Positions 46,897 through 55,064 of a stretch of DNA of 64,000 nucleotides are shown here, one piece after another; the stretch's first letter is position 1, and every line of letters starts with the position of its first letter. Location of the stretch: the NCBI RefSeq assembly GCF_007746795.1, contig NZ_CP036343.1, forward strand, positions 6,648,357 to 6,712,356. Reading direction: 5' to 3'. Under the pieces are notes generated by a model. That model saw only the letters and a list, made by a program, of their open reading frames with translations. It did no database searches and had not been told where the DNA came from. Position numbers and translations under genes: made by a program. This DNA is from Gimesia algae. Its GTDB lineage: Bacteria; Planctomycetota; Planctomycetia; Planctomycetales; Planctomycetaceae.

Positions 46897-46989
46897 TAAA
46901 TGTAGAAATATCAGATCGGTTTTATCTTCACACGGGTAGAACCCAGAATCATTCCTTCTGGAAATGTATATAGCAAAAAGGATGGAGAC

Positions 46990-47442
46990 ATGTATCGAAT
47001 CAAATCACAAACCAAACCACAACGTCGCGGTTTTACGCTGCTGGAAATGCTGATTGTACTGGGAATCATTCTGGTCATCGCAGCCATGGTAGTTCCCAAC
47101 CTGCTGGGCAGCCAGAAAAAAGCCAATATTAAAGCCACTCGTGCCAGTATTCATAATCTGGAACAGGCCTTCAAACTGTATGCTACTGAGAACAATGGCG
47201 AATACCCGCAAGGAGGCCCCGAACAGTTGGAACTGTTGATGCAACCTGTCAGCTCTGATGGACAGGCAGCTGAACCCTTTATCGAATCCATTCCCCTGGA
47301 TGCCTGGGGAGAGGTCTTTCATTATGAGTATCCCAACAACAAAGCCAAGTCGACCAAACCTGCGATCTGGTCATCCGGTCCCAATCAGCAGGATGAAAAT
47401 GGTTCCGGCGATGATGTCAACAACTGGGATCTGAACGAATAG
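46990..47442 (+). CDS. gspG: Major pseudopilin GspG
   Basis: A 150-residue major pseudopilin. The class III leader ends R-R-G and is cut before F-T-L-L-E-M-L-I-V-L, with Glu at +5. The hydrophobic helix is followed by N-L-L-G-S-Q-K-K-A and a C-terminal calcium-type loop, D-E-N-G-S-G-D-D-V-N-N-W-D. The W-G-E-V-F-H-Y-E-Y-P segment is the usual GspG beta-sheet. It forms the pseudopilus shaft that pushes cargo through the secretin. The leader is moderately long (about 14 residues) and basic. Confidence 0.92.
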   Translation: MYRIKSQTKPQRRGFTLLEMLIVLGIILVIAAMVVPNLLGSQKKANIKATRASIHNLEQAFKLYATENNGEYPQGGPEQLELLMQPVSSDGQAAEPFIESIPLDAWGEVFHYEYPNNKAKSTKPAIWSSGPNQQDENGSGDDVNNWDLNE

Positions 47443-47491
47443 TCTGACATAGCCAAAGGCCTGCAGCAGATGAATTCAGAGGATATCGCAC

Positions 47492-48112
47492 GTGACAAAA
47501 CAGCCACACCTATTTCGAAACGCGCATCAGCACCGATCAGCCTTTACGCTGTTCGAAATGCTGCTGGTACTGGCATTGTTGCTGGTGCTCGTTTCCGTGG
47601 TCTGGCCTGCCGTCCTGCGAATCAGTTCCAGTAACCGCCTGCGTCAAAGTATGCAGGATGTGGATTCGGCTTTCGCTGCCGCCCGCATTCGCGCCATTGA
47701 ACATGGCGTGAATTTTCACGTCTACCTGGAACTGGGAGGAAATCAGTACCTGGTGGTTCCGGTTGACCAGGGGCTGCTGGGAATCAATACCGAAGAAAAC
47801 GGCGCTGCAACAACAGGTACCAGCGATGCTGTCCTCGTCCGCGAATTGCCTGAAGAATTTCAGTTCAACAAAACAGTATCCGCTACAGTCACCGAACCGA
47901 TCATCCCGTTTGAGTGGCTGTCCGGCCTCCCCAACGCAAAAGATTTACGCTGGGTTGAAAGCTCGTTCCCCATCACCTTCTATCCCGATGGAACCGCGGC
48001 CCTCGACCTGCAGCATGACATCCTGAAAAAAGAGCAAAAAGTAGCGCGTATCGAAGTTCGCGGACTGACGGGAAACACGACGATTTCTTACAAACAGGAG
48101 AAATCGCCATGA
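47492..48112 (+). CDS. gspH: Minor pseudopilin, GspH-like
   Basis: A 206-residue pseudopilin with leader and helix S-A / F-T-L-F-E-M-L-L-V-L-A-L-L-L-V-L. The residue before the cut is Ala instead of the usual Gly; Glu+5 is present. The GspH-type C-terminal beta domain is suggested by A-A-R-I-R-A-I-E-H and F-Y-P-D-G-T-A, common in GspH/FimT. It starts with GTG at 47492, with 'cagaggatatcgcac' as ribosome binding site. It overlaps gspI by 4 bp (ATGA). GspH caps the pseudopilus in other systems. Confidence 0.8.
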   Translation: MTKQPHLFRNAHQHRSAFTLFEMLLVLALLLVLVSVVWPAVLRISSSNRLRQSMQDVDSAFAAARIRAIEHGVNFHVYLELGGNQYLVVPVDQGLLGINTEENGAATTGTSDAVLVRELPEEFQFNKTVSATVTEPIIPFEWLSGLPNAKDLRWVESSFPITFYPDGTAALDLQHDILKKEQKVARIEVRGLTGNTTISYKQEKSP

Positions 48113-48576
48113 AGGTTCGTCATCGGACTTCAGCAAATCACAGTTCATACCGCGCGGGTTTGACGCTACTGGAAGTGTTGATCTCTCTCTCAATCTTTCT
48201 AGGCGCCTTAACGGCTCTCAGCCAGTTAATTGGTATTGGCTCCCGGGCCGCTGTACAGACTCAGTTAAGAACCCAGGCGATCTTCAGATGCCAGTCGATC
48301 CTCGCAGAGGTACTGGCAGGCGCTCAGCCTATGCAATCGGTGTCGATGTCCGCGTTCGATGATGACAGCGAAAACTGGAAATGGAGTCTCAATGTCGAAC
48401 CGGGCGACTATGAAAATATGCTGAAACTGACGGTGCTCGTACAATACGCCGGCGACTCGGAAACCGTCACGTCCAGTTATCAATTAATTCGCCAGGTGCG
48501 CGATCCCGCCATGCTGCTCGATGCCGCCAATACTGTGGAAACAACGACCGACACAACACTGGAGGAACAGTTATGA
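48109..48576 (+). CDS. gspI: Minor pseudopilin, GspI-like
   Basis: A 155-residue pseudopilin. The leader ends in R-A-G and is cut before L-T-L-L-E-V-L-I-S-L-S-I-F-L. Glu+5 is present, and the L-L-E-V-L-I-S-L pattern is typical of GspI. The short soluble domain includes a region like W-K-W-S-L-N-V-E-P. It overlaps both neighbours by 4 bp, so gspH, gspI and gspJ are translationally coupled, as expected for the minor-pseudopilin tip complex. Confidence 0.85.
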   Translation: MKVRHRTSANHSSYRAGLTLLEVLISLSIFLGALTALSQLIGIGSRAAVQTQLRTQAIFRCQSILAEVLAGAQPMQSVSMSAFDDDSENWKWSLNVEPGDYENMLKLTVLVQYAGDSETVTSSYQLIRQVRDPAMLLDAANTVETTTDTTLEEQL

Positions 48577-49481
48577 GAATCCATACTGCCCGCCAGAACA
48601 GAAACCCCGTTCGGTCTTCCGGTTTTACGATGCTGGAAGTCATTTTGGCGATTGGGCTGACAAGTCTGCTACTGGCCGCAATCTATTCTGCTCTCGACCT
48701 GTATTGGAAATATACCACCATCGGCCAGCAACAGGTCGAACGCGCGCAGATCGCACGAGCAGTCTTCCAGAAGATCTCGCATGATTTACATTCTGTCACA
48801 TACATGCAGAAAACAGAGGTCGAAGAGGAAACCTCTTCAGGCTCCTCCGAAACAGAGACCGATGAAGTAGTAATCGAAGTGACTAATCCAGATGACGCCT
48901 ACACTTCAGGTAATATCGGCGTGTTTGGTGATGCCCAGTCACTGGTCCTGCACACCAGTCGTCCCGGCAGACAGCCACTGTTCGTCGCGAGTGAGGGCAA
49001 TTCTTCCACGATGCAGAGCGACCTGCTCTCGGTCTCTTATTTTCTGGCGATCGCTGGCGCGGATGGTCTACAGGGGGCCGTCGGAGATCGATATCGCAAT
49101 ACGGCAACTACCAGCCAGAGTACACAGGGACTCGCTCGGCTTGAAGGTGATCGGCTGGCAATGAGCATGGCTGATAATTCAGCTGACATCGAAGTACTGG
49201 CTCAGCAGTCACAGTTGCTGGCAGCGGAAATCAGCAGCCTGCAGTTTCAGTATTTTGATGGTACGGACTGGCTGGAAATCTGGGATAGCATCGAATACGG
49301 AACCGTCCCTCAGGCAATCAAAGTGACCATCGGCTTTCAAAACGAAAAGATCGAAGGTCTTGAAATAATCACGAATGATAAAATCAATGGTTATGAGAAC
49401 AAGTTCAGTATGGTGATTGCCCTCCCGCTGGCGTTGCCATCGACGTTGCAGACCACGACTCAGGATACCACCACGTTTTAA
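48573..49481 (+). CDS. gspJ: Minor pseudopilin, GspJ-like
   Basis: A 302-residue minor pseudopilin. The leader ends in S-S-G, followed by F-T-M-L-E-V-I-L-A-I-G-L-T-S-L-L-L. Glu+5 is present. It is longer than common GspJ (about 200 residues), with an Asp/Glu/Ser/Thr-rich insert at residues 80-105. A C-terminal stretch, I-S-S-L-Q-F-Q-Y-F-D-G-T-D-W, recalls GspJ ('x-Y-F-D-G-x-x-W'). It completes the I-J-K tip with its neighbours. Confidence 0.82.
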   Translation: MRIHTARQNRNPVRSSGFTMLEVILAIGLTSLLLAAIYSALDLYWKYTTIGQQQVERAQIARAVFQKISHDLHSVTYMQKTEVEEETSSGSSETETDEVVIEVTNPDDAYTSGNIGVFGDAQSLVLHTSRPGRQPLFVASEGNSSTMQSDLLSVSYFLAIAGADGLQGAVGDRYRNTATTSQSTQGLARLEGDRLAMSMADNSADIEVLAQQSQLLAAEISSLQFQYFDGTDWLEIWDSIEYGTVPQAIKVTIGFQNEKIEGLEIITNDKINGYENKFSMVIALPLALPSTLQTTTQDTTTF

Positions 49482-49502
49482 TATTTAATTGCAGATTACC
49501 GT

Positions 49503-51194
49503 ATGAAATCATACACATTACAACAGGTTCAGCCCGATAGTTTTTCTCAACAGAAACACGCGCTGAAGCTACGTGCCGGCAGCACGCTGCTTGTGGTGCT
49601 TGTGGTGGTGGTCATGCTCACTCTGGGCGCTTACACATTCTCAGAATTAATGATTGTCGAAGTGGAAGCGACAAATATTTACGGGCGTTCAATCCAGTCA
49701 CGAGAGCTGGCTCTGTCCGGAATCGAACTCGCCGCCGCCTATATAGGTGATCGCTCAGACATCGATGGCTGGAACTCCTATCATAATCCGGATCAGTTTC
49801 AGAACATCAATTTACTACCCGCTGATGTTCCGCGTGCCAGCGGTTATTTCAGTGTTGTAGCACCAGTGACAAAAGATACCGCTTCGAAAACAATCCGCTT
49901 TGGCTTAATCAATGAATCGGGTAAGTTGAATCTGAACATTCTAGCCAGTGAAGAAGAGAATGAAGAAGGCGCTGCCGTCGATCGTCTGATGTATATTCCT
50001 AATATGACCGAAGACATTGCCGCTGCGATTCTCGACTGGATCGACGATGACGACGAAACCCGGTCTTATGGAGCAGAAAGCGATTACTACGAAACATTAG
50101 AGACACCCTATTTCACAAAAAATGGTCCTCTGGAATCACTGGATGAGTTATTACTGGTTCGTGACATTACACCGGAACTGCTCTACGGCGAAGATACCAA
50201 CCGCAACGGGATCCTGGATTTTAATGAGAATGACGGCGATGCCACGCTACCCAATGACAATGCGGATGGCGTTCTCAATGCTGGCTGGTGTGAATACTTT
50301 ACTGTTCACAGCCGCGAAATGAATATCCGCCCTGATGGTTCCGAAAAGATTAACGTGAACCAGACCATGCTCACAGAACTCTACGATGCGCTCGAAACTG
50401 AACTTGGTCCCGATGAAGCCCGGTTCATCGTTGCCTATCGTTTAAACGGCCCCGTTGTCATGGAGAGTGATCTGTCATCAGGTTCTACGGGCACTACTGT
50501 GGGGGGCAGCATGAGTGAGAAACAGGCACTCAATGAACTCGCCAACGGAATTGCCAAAGCGATGTTTTCTGAAGAAGGAGTAACTGTGACCCGGGGGGGC
50601 ATGGACCTCACTCCGGGTGGCGCATTTACCATCAATTCACTCTTCGACCTGATTGGTTCCGAAGTCGAAACAGAAATCGATGGAACAAAAACGACACTCT
50701 CCAGTCCCTGGCTGGCTGATCCGGGGGCAATGACTGCCGAACTTCCCCTACTTCATGATCTGCTGACCACATCCAAAAATCAATACATTGAAGGCCGAAT
50801 CCAGATCGATGAGGCACGTCTGGAAACATTGCTGGGCATTCCCGGGATGGAAGCAGATCTGGCTAACGCGATCGTTAATTCCCAGATAACTGCTACAAAT
50901 GGAGCCCCTTCTACTGAAATCAGTCAGGCACGCCAGACAACAGGATGGCTTGTGATTGAAGGGCTTACGACAATTGAACAAATGAGATTACTGGCCCCCT
51001 ACATCTGTAGTGGCGGAGATGTCTTTCGTGTGCAGGCTCTGGGATATTACGGCCAGGGAGGACCGCTCACACGCATGGAAGCCGTGATTGATGGCACATT
51101 TATTCCGCCACGCATCACAGCGGTTCGTGACCTCAGTAATCTGGGAAGCGGTTACCCCGTTTCTACCTTACAGGGATTGACGCAGGAAGAATAA
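49503..51194 (+). CDS. gspK: Large minor pseudopilin GspK
   Basis: A 563-residue protein, much larger than the usual ~320-residue GspK. The leader is A-G / S-T-L-L-V-V-L-V-V-V-V-M-L-T-L-G; Glu+5 is replaced by Val, as is typical for GspK. A later domain has L-N-L-N-I-L, I-L-D-W-I-D-D-D-D-E-T-R-S-Y-G-A-E-S-D-Y-Y and L-E-S-L-D-E-L-L-L-V, the helix-hairpin-helix-like part characteristic of GspK. A Thr/Gly-rich insert and a second segment (P-G-M-E-A-D-L-A-N-A-I) repeat the pattern, suggesting a duplication that explains the extra length. GspK caps the pseudopilus and limits its growth. Confidence 0.85.
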   Translation: MKSYTLQQVQPDSFSQQKHALKLRAGSTLLVVLVVVVMLTLGAYTFSELMIVEVEATNIYGRSIQSRELALSGIELAAAYIGDRSDIDGWNSYHNPDQFQNINLLPADVPRASGYFSVVAPVTKDTASKTIRFGLINESGKLNLNILASEEENEEGAAVDRLMYIPNMTEDIAAAILDWIDDDDETRSYGAESDYYETLETPYFTKNGPLESLDELLLVRDITPELLYGEDTNRNGILDFNENDGDATLPNDNADGVLNAGWCEYFTVHSREMNIRPDGSEKINVNQTMLTELYDALETELGPDEARFIVAYRLNGPVVMESDLSSGSTGTTVGGSMSEKQALNELANGIAKAMFSEEGVTVTRGGMDLTPGGAFTINSLFDLIGSEVETEIDGTKTTLSSPWLADPGAMTAELPLLHDLLTTSKNQYIEGRIQIDEARLETLLGIPGMEADLANAIVNSQITATNGAPSTEISQARQTTGWLVIEGLTTIEQMRLLAPYICSGGDVFRVQALGYYGQGGPLTRMEAVIDGTFIPPRITAVRDLSNLGSGYPVSTLQGLTQEE

Positions 51195-51264
51195 CTTCTA
51201 CATCAATCCGAATCAGAAATTATAATTGAGATATCAATCACTGACGTTTTTTGAGAATCAGACC

Positions 51265-52749
51265 ATGGCAGACTATCTGGCAATCAATTGGGAAAAAACA
51301 AAACTCACCGGTTTGGAAGGGCACATCGGTGTTGGCGGAGTCTCCGTAAAACGCGTATTTCAAATTACCTGGCCCGAACACTTGCATCCGGAAAAAGACC
51401 CTGTCTCTGCCGGCAGTTGGTTGAAAAATGAGTTCAGCCGCCTGAAACTGTCAACAAAACAGATTCTGATTTCGTTTCCCCGTCACGAGACAACGGTCCG
51501 ACTACTGGAAATCCCCGAAGTTCCACTCGAAGAAGTTCCGGAAATTGTCCACCTGCAGACCGCAACTCGATCTTCAGTTCCCCTGAATCAACTAATGCTG
51601 GATTATCTGCTGCTGCCCGCCCGCGGAGGAAAAGCAACCCGTGAAGTCCTGGTAGCCAGTATTGCAAAACAGACCCACGATCATGTTATTAAAACTTTTC
51701 AATCAATGGGCCTGGAGATCACAGCAACGGGAATCAGCTCGATCAACGCAGCCGTCTGGATCAACCACATCATACCTGCTGGTATGGAAGCACCAGCGCT
51801 CATCGTCAATCTGGTCGAAACAAACCTGGAGATGACTCTCGTCCACCAGCAACAAATTTCATTCACCAGTTCCACAGCAATGGGTTCTTCAGACCCCACA
51901 GTCGTGGATCAGACGATTCAGACAGAAATCAACCGGTTTCTACTCTCGCGGAGTTCACAGCTCGGCAGTGAAAAAATAAACCAGATATTATTGATTGGCG
52001 GTCGTCCGGATTGCGCCACTCTATTACAGGAACGACTGCAGTGCACCGTCGAAGTCATCGATCCGTTACAGCAGGAACAGTTTTCACAGGAGCCTCCAGA
52101 AGAACTGACTTCTCCTGGTGTTCTGGCAGGCCCATTAGGTATCCTGTATTCTCTACACCAGAAGCACCTCGAGATCGTCGATTTTCTGCATCCCCATAAA
52201 GCGGATCAAAAACCGGATCGTCGCAAACTGCAAATGGGACTGGGACTGGTCGGAACAGGACTGATTCTGCTGACGGCTCTCTATTTGACCCACCAGAGTG
52301 TTTCTGATCTTGATGAGCAAATTGCCGATCGACAAAAGATCCAGCGCGATCTGGATGAATTGCTAAAACGGGGACAGCCTACTTTAGAATCAGTGGCTCT
52401 CATTCAGAAATGGGAAAACTCCAATTCCGAAACACTGAAAGTCCTGCAGGAACTGGACACTGTTCTGCCAGGAACTGATCGCATTTATCTGAGCGAACTC
52501 GATGTAAACCGTTCATCCAGTCAGTCACTCAGTCGCCTGAGAGCGATTGGTAATGCGAAAGAAGATCTGGATGCCCGCGATCTCAATCAGCAGCTGTCCA
52601 AAAATAACTTTCGAGTGCACCCCAAACGCAGCACAAACAAAACTTATGATCCCGAGTATCCGGTTCCGTTTGAAATAGATGCAGAAAAACTTCCTCCGCG
52701 GGCTGAAATACCGCAGCCCGCTGTACAGGCAAAACAGAATGGGAATTGA
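51265..52749 (+). CDS. gspL: Type II secretion platform protein, GspL/PilM-like
   Basis: A 494-residue protein with an actin-like cytoplasmic domain (residues 1-320; M-A-D-Y-L-A-I-N-W-E and the phosphate-like I-N-Q-I-L-L-I-G-G segment). It is followed by one membrane helix (about 325-347, M-G-L-G-L-V-G-T-G-L-I-L-L) and a small periplasmic domain. This is the GspL layout, linking GspE to GspM. The frame begins at a TTG at 51226, but the ATG at 51265 starts a normal N-terminus. It follows gspK by 70 bp. PilM/PilN fusion is the alternative; it plays the same role. Confidence 0.82.
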   Translation: MADYLAINWEKTKLTGLEGHIGVGGVSVKRVFQITWPEHLHPEKDPVSAGSWLKNEFSRLKLSTKQILISFPRHETTVRLLEIPEVPLEEVPEIVHLQTATRSSVPLNQLMLDYLLLPARGGKATREVLVASIAKQTHDHVIKTFQSMGLEITATGISSINAAVWINHIIPAGMEAPALIVNLVETNLEMTLVHQQQISFTSSTAMGSSDPTVVDQTIQTEINRFLLSRSSQLGSEKINQILLIGGRPDCATLLQERLQCTVEVIDPLQQEQFSQEPPEELTSPGVLAGPLGILYSLHQKHLEIVDFLHPHKADQKPDRRKLQMGLGLVGTGLILLTALYLTHQSVSDLDEQIADRQKIQRDLDELLKRGQPTLESVALIQKWENSNSETLKVLQELDTVLPGTDRIYLSELDVNRSSSQSLSRLRAIGNAKEDLDARDLNQQLSKNNFRVHPKRSTNKTYDPEYPVPFEIDAEKLPPRAEIPQPAVQAKQNGN

Positions 52750-52802
52750 TCAGGTCAATAGTAAACCTGTTTAATCCACTTTTTGAGTTGAATGCTAAGA
52801 CA

Positions 52803-54701
52803 ATGCAAAAACGTGAAAAAATATTGGCTGCAGCTTTTGGAGCCGTCATTTTGATCTGGCTGGGAATGCCTTTGATCAACAGTACGTTTATTGAGCCTGT
52901 GGAATCGCGGCAGAATCAATTAAAGGCTTTGAATCAACAGATCGATCTGCGGGAACAGAAAGAACTGGAACTCTTACGCTCTGCCAAACAACTGGGCGCC
53001 TGGGTGGAGAACAGCCTCCCCCCGGACGAACACGATGCTCAGCGACTCTACCTGGAATGGTTGAATGATCTGGCGGAACTTTCCGGCTTCTCCAATCTCA
53101 AAATTTCTCCCGGTCGACGGATAAGGGAAGGCAAGACCTATATCGCCATTCAGGCTTCTCTGGAAGGATCTGCAACTTACGCTCAGTTATGTCAGTTTCT
53201 GCTCCACTTCTACCAGACCGATCTGCAACAGAATATTATCGGCCTGGAACTGGACAGTACCGGCACCCGTCAGTCTGACCGGCTTGATGTTAAACTGACC
53301 GCGGAAGGGCTCGCTTTAGCCAAAGCCCGGCCACGCGAAATTCTGTTCCCGCGGGGGAAACTGACATCAACATTGAATTTTGATGCGACAAAAATGAAGG
53401 TTCAGGACGTACTCGAATTCCCCAGTCAGCCTCCCTTTCGAATACGACTGGATCAGGAATTTCTCACCGTGGAAAAAATCGAAGGTGATACCTGGACCAT
53501 CGCCCGTGGTGCGAACCTGACAGTACCCGCACGCTATGAATCGGGCACACCGCTGGAACTGGCACCGTTAAATCAATTCACTGAAGGCAGCACACGCCTG
53601 CAGCAACCAATGACACAGGATGCTGAAGTTCTCAAAGTACTCAGCACGACTCATTTCCCCGTTGATCAGACTTTTCTGATTCAAATTGATAACGAACTGC
53701 TGAATGTCATTAAAAGCAGCCCCAGTGAATGGAGGGTCCAGCGGGGTATGCTGGATACGAAACCCTCAGTGCACACTAAAGGTGCTGCTGTCACCCAGGC
53801 ACCTCCGTATCTGCAGGCATTGTTCGATTATCGTTTAATCGCCCAGGCCAACCCGTTTGCAAAACCAGTTCCCGATAAGGTCTACAAACTGGAGTTAAAA
53901 GAAATTGGAAAACAAACAGTCGTCCGCGGAAATACACTGAACCTGACGATACCTCTGGAAGGGGTCAATCCAGCTCTGGCGAATCCTCAGATCACCGTCA
54001 AATCAGATCTTCCGGGTCTCACCACAGAAGCAGACAAATTAATGTGGTCACCTGATAAAGAGCAGAAAGCAGGAGTTTACCCGGTGACCGTCATTGTCGC
54101 TCAGGACGGGCAAAAAGTTGAACGCACATTCCAGCTCGACTTTCTGGAACAGAATACGGCTCCCCGAATTGAAGCTGCTACTTCGGCCATTGCCTATCAG
54201 ACTCAGCCATTTTCTCTGTTTGTCAAAGCGGCTGATGCAGATCTTCCGGCACAGAAACTCCGATTTGGTTTAGCTGCCGGCGCTCCCGAGGGAGCACGGA
54301 TTAATCCCGATTCCGGAGAATTAACCTGGATTCCCGCTACAACAACAGAATTAAAAGAGTACCCGATTACGGTGACGGTGTCCGACTCAGGAACACCCCC
54401 TGTCACCTCTTCTCACCTGATCAATGTGAAGGTCTCTCTGGATGATGCATTTTTTACATTTTTAACGGGCAGCATCGAAATCGACGGTAAAAAGATTGCC
54501 TGGATCCGAAACCGGGCGACTAACCAGAAACGGGAGATTCAAGTGGGAGACACACTCGATGTCGCCGACATTCATGGTGTCGTGAAATCCATTACAGATC
54601 AACAGTTGATTCTGGAAATCGATGGTAAACCCTGGATGCTCTCATTGGGGGAAAATTTCAGATCCATGCGAAACCTGACCTCGCTTCCCGTGTTAAATTA
54701 G
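52803..54701 (+). CDS. gspM: GspM-like protein with Ig modules and GspC-like C-terminus
   Basis: A 632-residue single-pass protein; typical GspM has about 160-180. A short cytoplasmic N-terminus and one membrane helix (about 7-27) are followed by a coiled coil and a ferredoxin-like region of about 100 residues resembling GspM/PilO. Next come two similar beta modules (about 210-255 and 290-335, pattern I-D-x-E-L/F-L-x-V ... W-x-x-x-R-G), two Ig/cadherin-like repeats (about 365-450, 450-545; I-N-P-D-S-G-E-L-T-W-I-P), and a C-terminal segment (about 556-620, W-I-R-N-R-A ... V-G-D-T-L-D) resembling the PulC/GspC homology region. No other gspC is present. A TTG at 52746 overlapping the gspL stop is a possible earlier start; the ATG at 52803 puts the membrane helix near the N-terminus. 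Confidence 0.68.
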   Translation: MQKREKILAAAFGAVILIWLGMPLINSTFIEPVESRQNQLKALNQQIDLREQKELELLRSAKQLGAWVENSLPPDEHDAQRLYLEWLNDLAELSGFSNLKISPGRRIREGKTYIAIQASLEGSATYAQLCQFLLHFYQTDLQQNIIGLELDSTGTRQSDRLDVKLTAEGLALAKARPREILFPRGKLTSTLNFDATKMKVQDVLEFPSQPPFRIRLDQEFLTVEKIEGDTWTIARGANLTVPARYESGTPLELAPLNQFTEGSTRLQQPMTQDAEVLKVLSTTHFPVDQTFLIQIDNELLNVIKSSPSEWRVQRGMLDTKPSVHTKGAAVTQAPPYLQALFDYRLIAQANPFAKPVPDKVYKLELKEIGKQTVVRGNTLNLTIPLEGVNPALANPQITVKSDLPGLTTEADKLMWSPDKEQKAGVYPVTVIVAQDGQKVERTFQLDFLEQNTAPRIEAATSAIAYQTQPFSLFVKAADADLPAQKLRFGLAAGAPEGARINPDSGELTWIPATTTELKEYPITVTVSDSGTPPVTSSHLINVKVSLDDAFFTFLTGSIEIDGKKIAWIRNRATNQKREIQVGDTLDVADIHGVVKSITDQQLILEIDGKPWMLSLGENFRSMRNLTSLPVLN

Positions 54702-54720
54702 TCTCTCTCAATCCGTTTAC

Positions 54721-54770
54721 AAGCAGGTAAATGGGCAACATCCTCATCTACCTGCTTCCCATACTTTTTT
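54721..54770 (+). terminator. Candidate intrinsic terminator after gspM
   Basis: AAGCAGGTA (54721-54729) and TACCTGCTT (54749-54757) form a perfect 9-bp stem with a 19-nt loop, followed by a run of six Ts at 54765-54770. It lies 20 bp after the gspM stop. It suggests that the gspE-M transcript ends, at least partly, before gspD, which begins 363 bp after that stop. Confidence 0.6.
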
Positions 54771-54891
54771 CTCAACCAATTCCCCTCTGACATCCCACTT
54801 CCACATTCAAATCAACTCGTATCTCTACGCGAGCTGCCCCGATTACGCGCATCTCTTTTTATTACTGATACTTATATCATTTTCAATTCAT

Positions 54892-54910
54892 AGAAAAACC
54901 GCGTTTTTCT
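54892..54910. repeat. Hairpin AGAAAAAC-CGC-GTTTTTCT
   Basis: A perfect 8-bp stem with a 3-nt loop. The A-rich to U-rich layout is terminator-like on the plus strand, but it lies 190 bp after gspM and behind a better terminator. It may be a backup terminator or a regulatory site in the gspD leader. Confidence 0.4.
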
Positions 54911-55064
54911 TTGGTTTTCTGCAACCTTTGTTCAACAATAATGTCAAACTTTACCGATATTAACGATTGTAGGGATTCTGTCGGAGTCGATCTCACTTGA
55001 GATGCGTCCACACTTCTTGGCTCTAGTTCCTGAAATCAAATCCTGATAATCACGGGGTGAAACG

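Larger units (their letters stand above)
54702..55064 (+). other. Gap between gspM and gspD
   Basis: 363 bp with no gene. It holds the terminator-like hairpin at 54721-54770 and a second hairpin, AGAAAAAC-CGC-GTTTTTCT, at 54892-54910. The AT-rich stretch 54860-54960 probably holds a promoter for gspD and the two genes after it. I could not place -35/-10 boxes with confidence. Confidence 0.5.

Noticed and set aside
43944-54701. Reading the locus as a type IV pilus operon
   Set aside because: Presence of a GspG with a calcium-type loop, H-I-J-K pseudopilins, GspK without Glu+5 and a secretin favours type II secretion. No pilT or pilA-type gene is seen.
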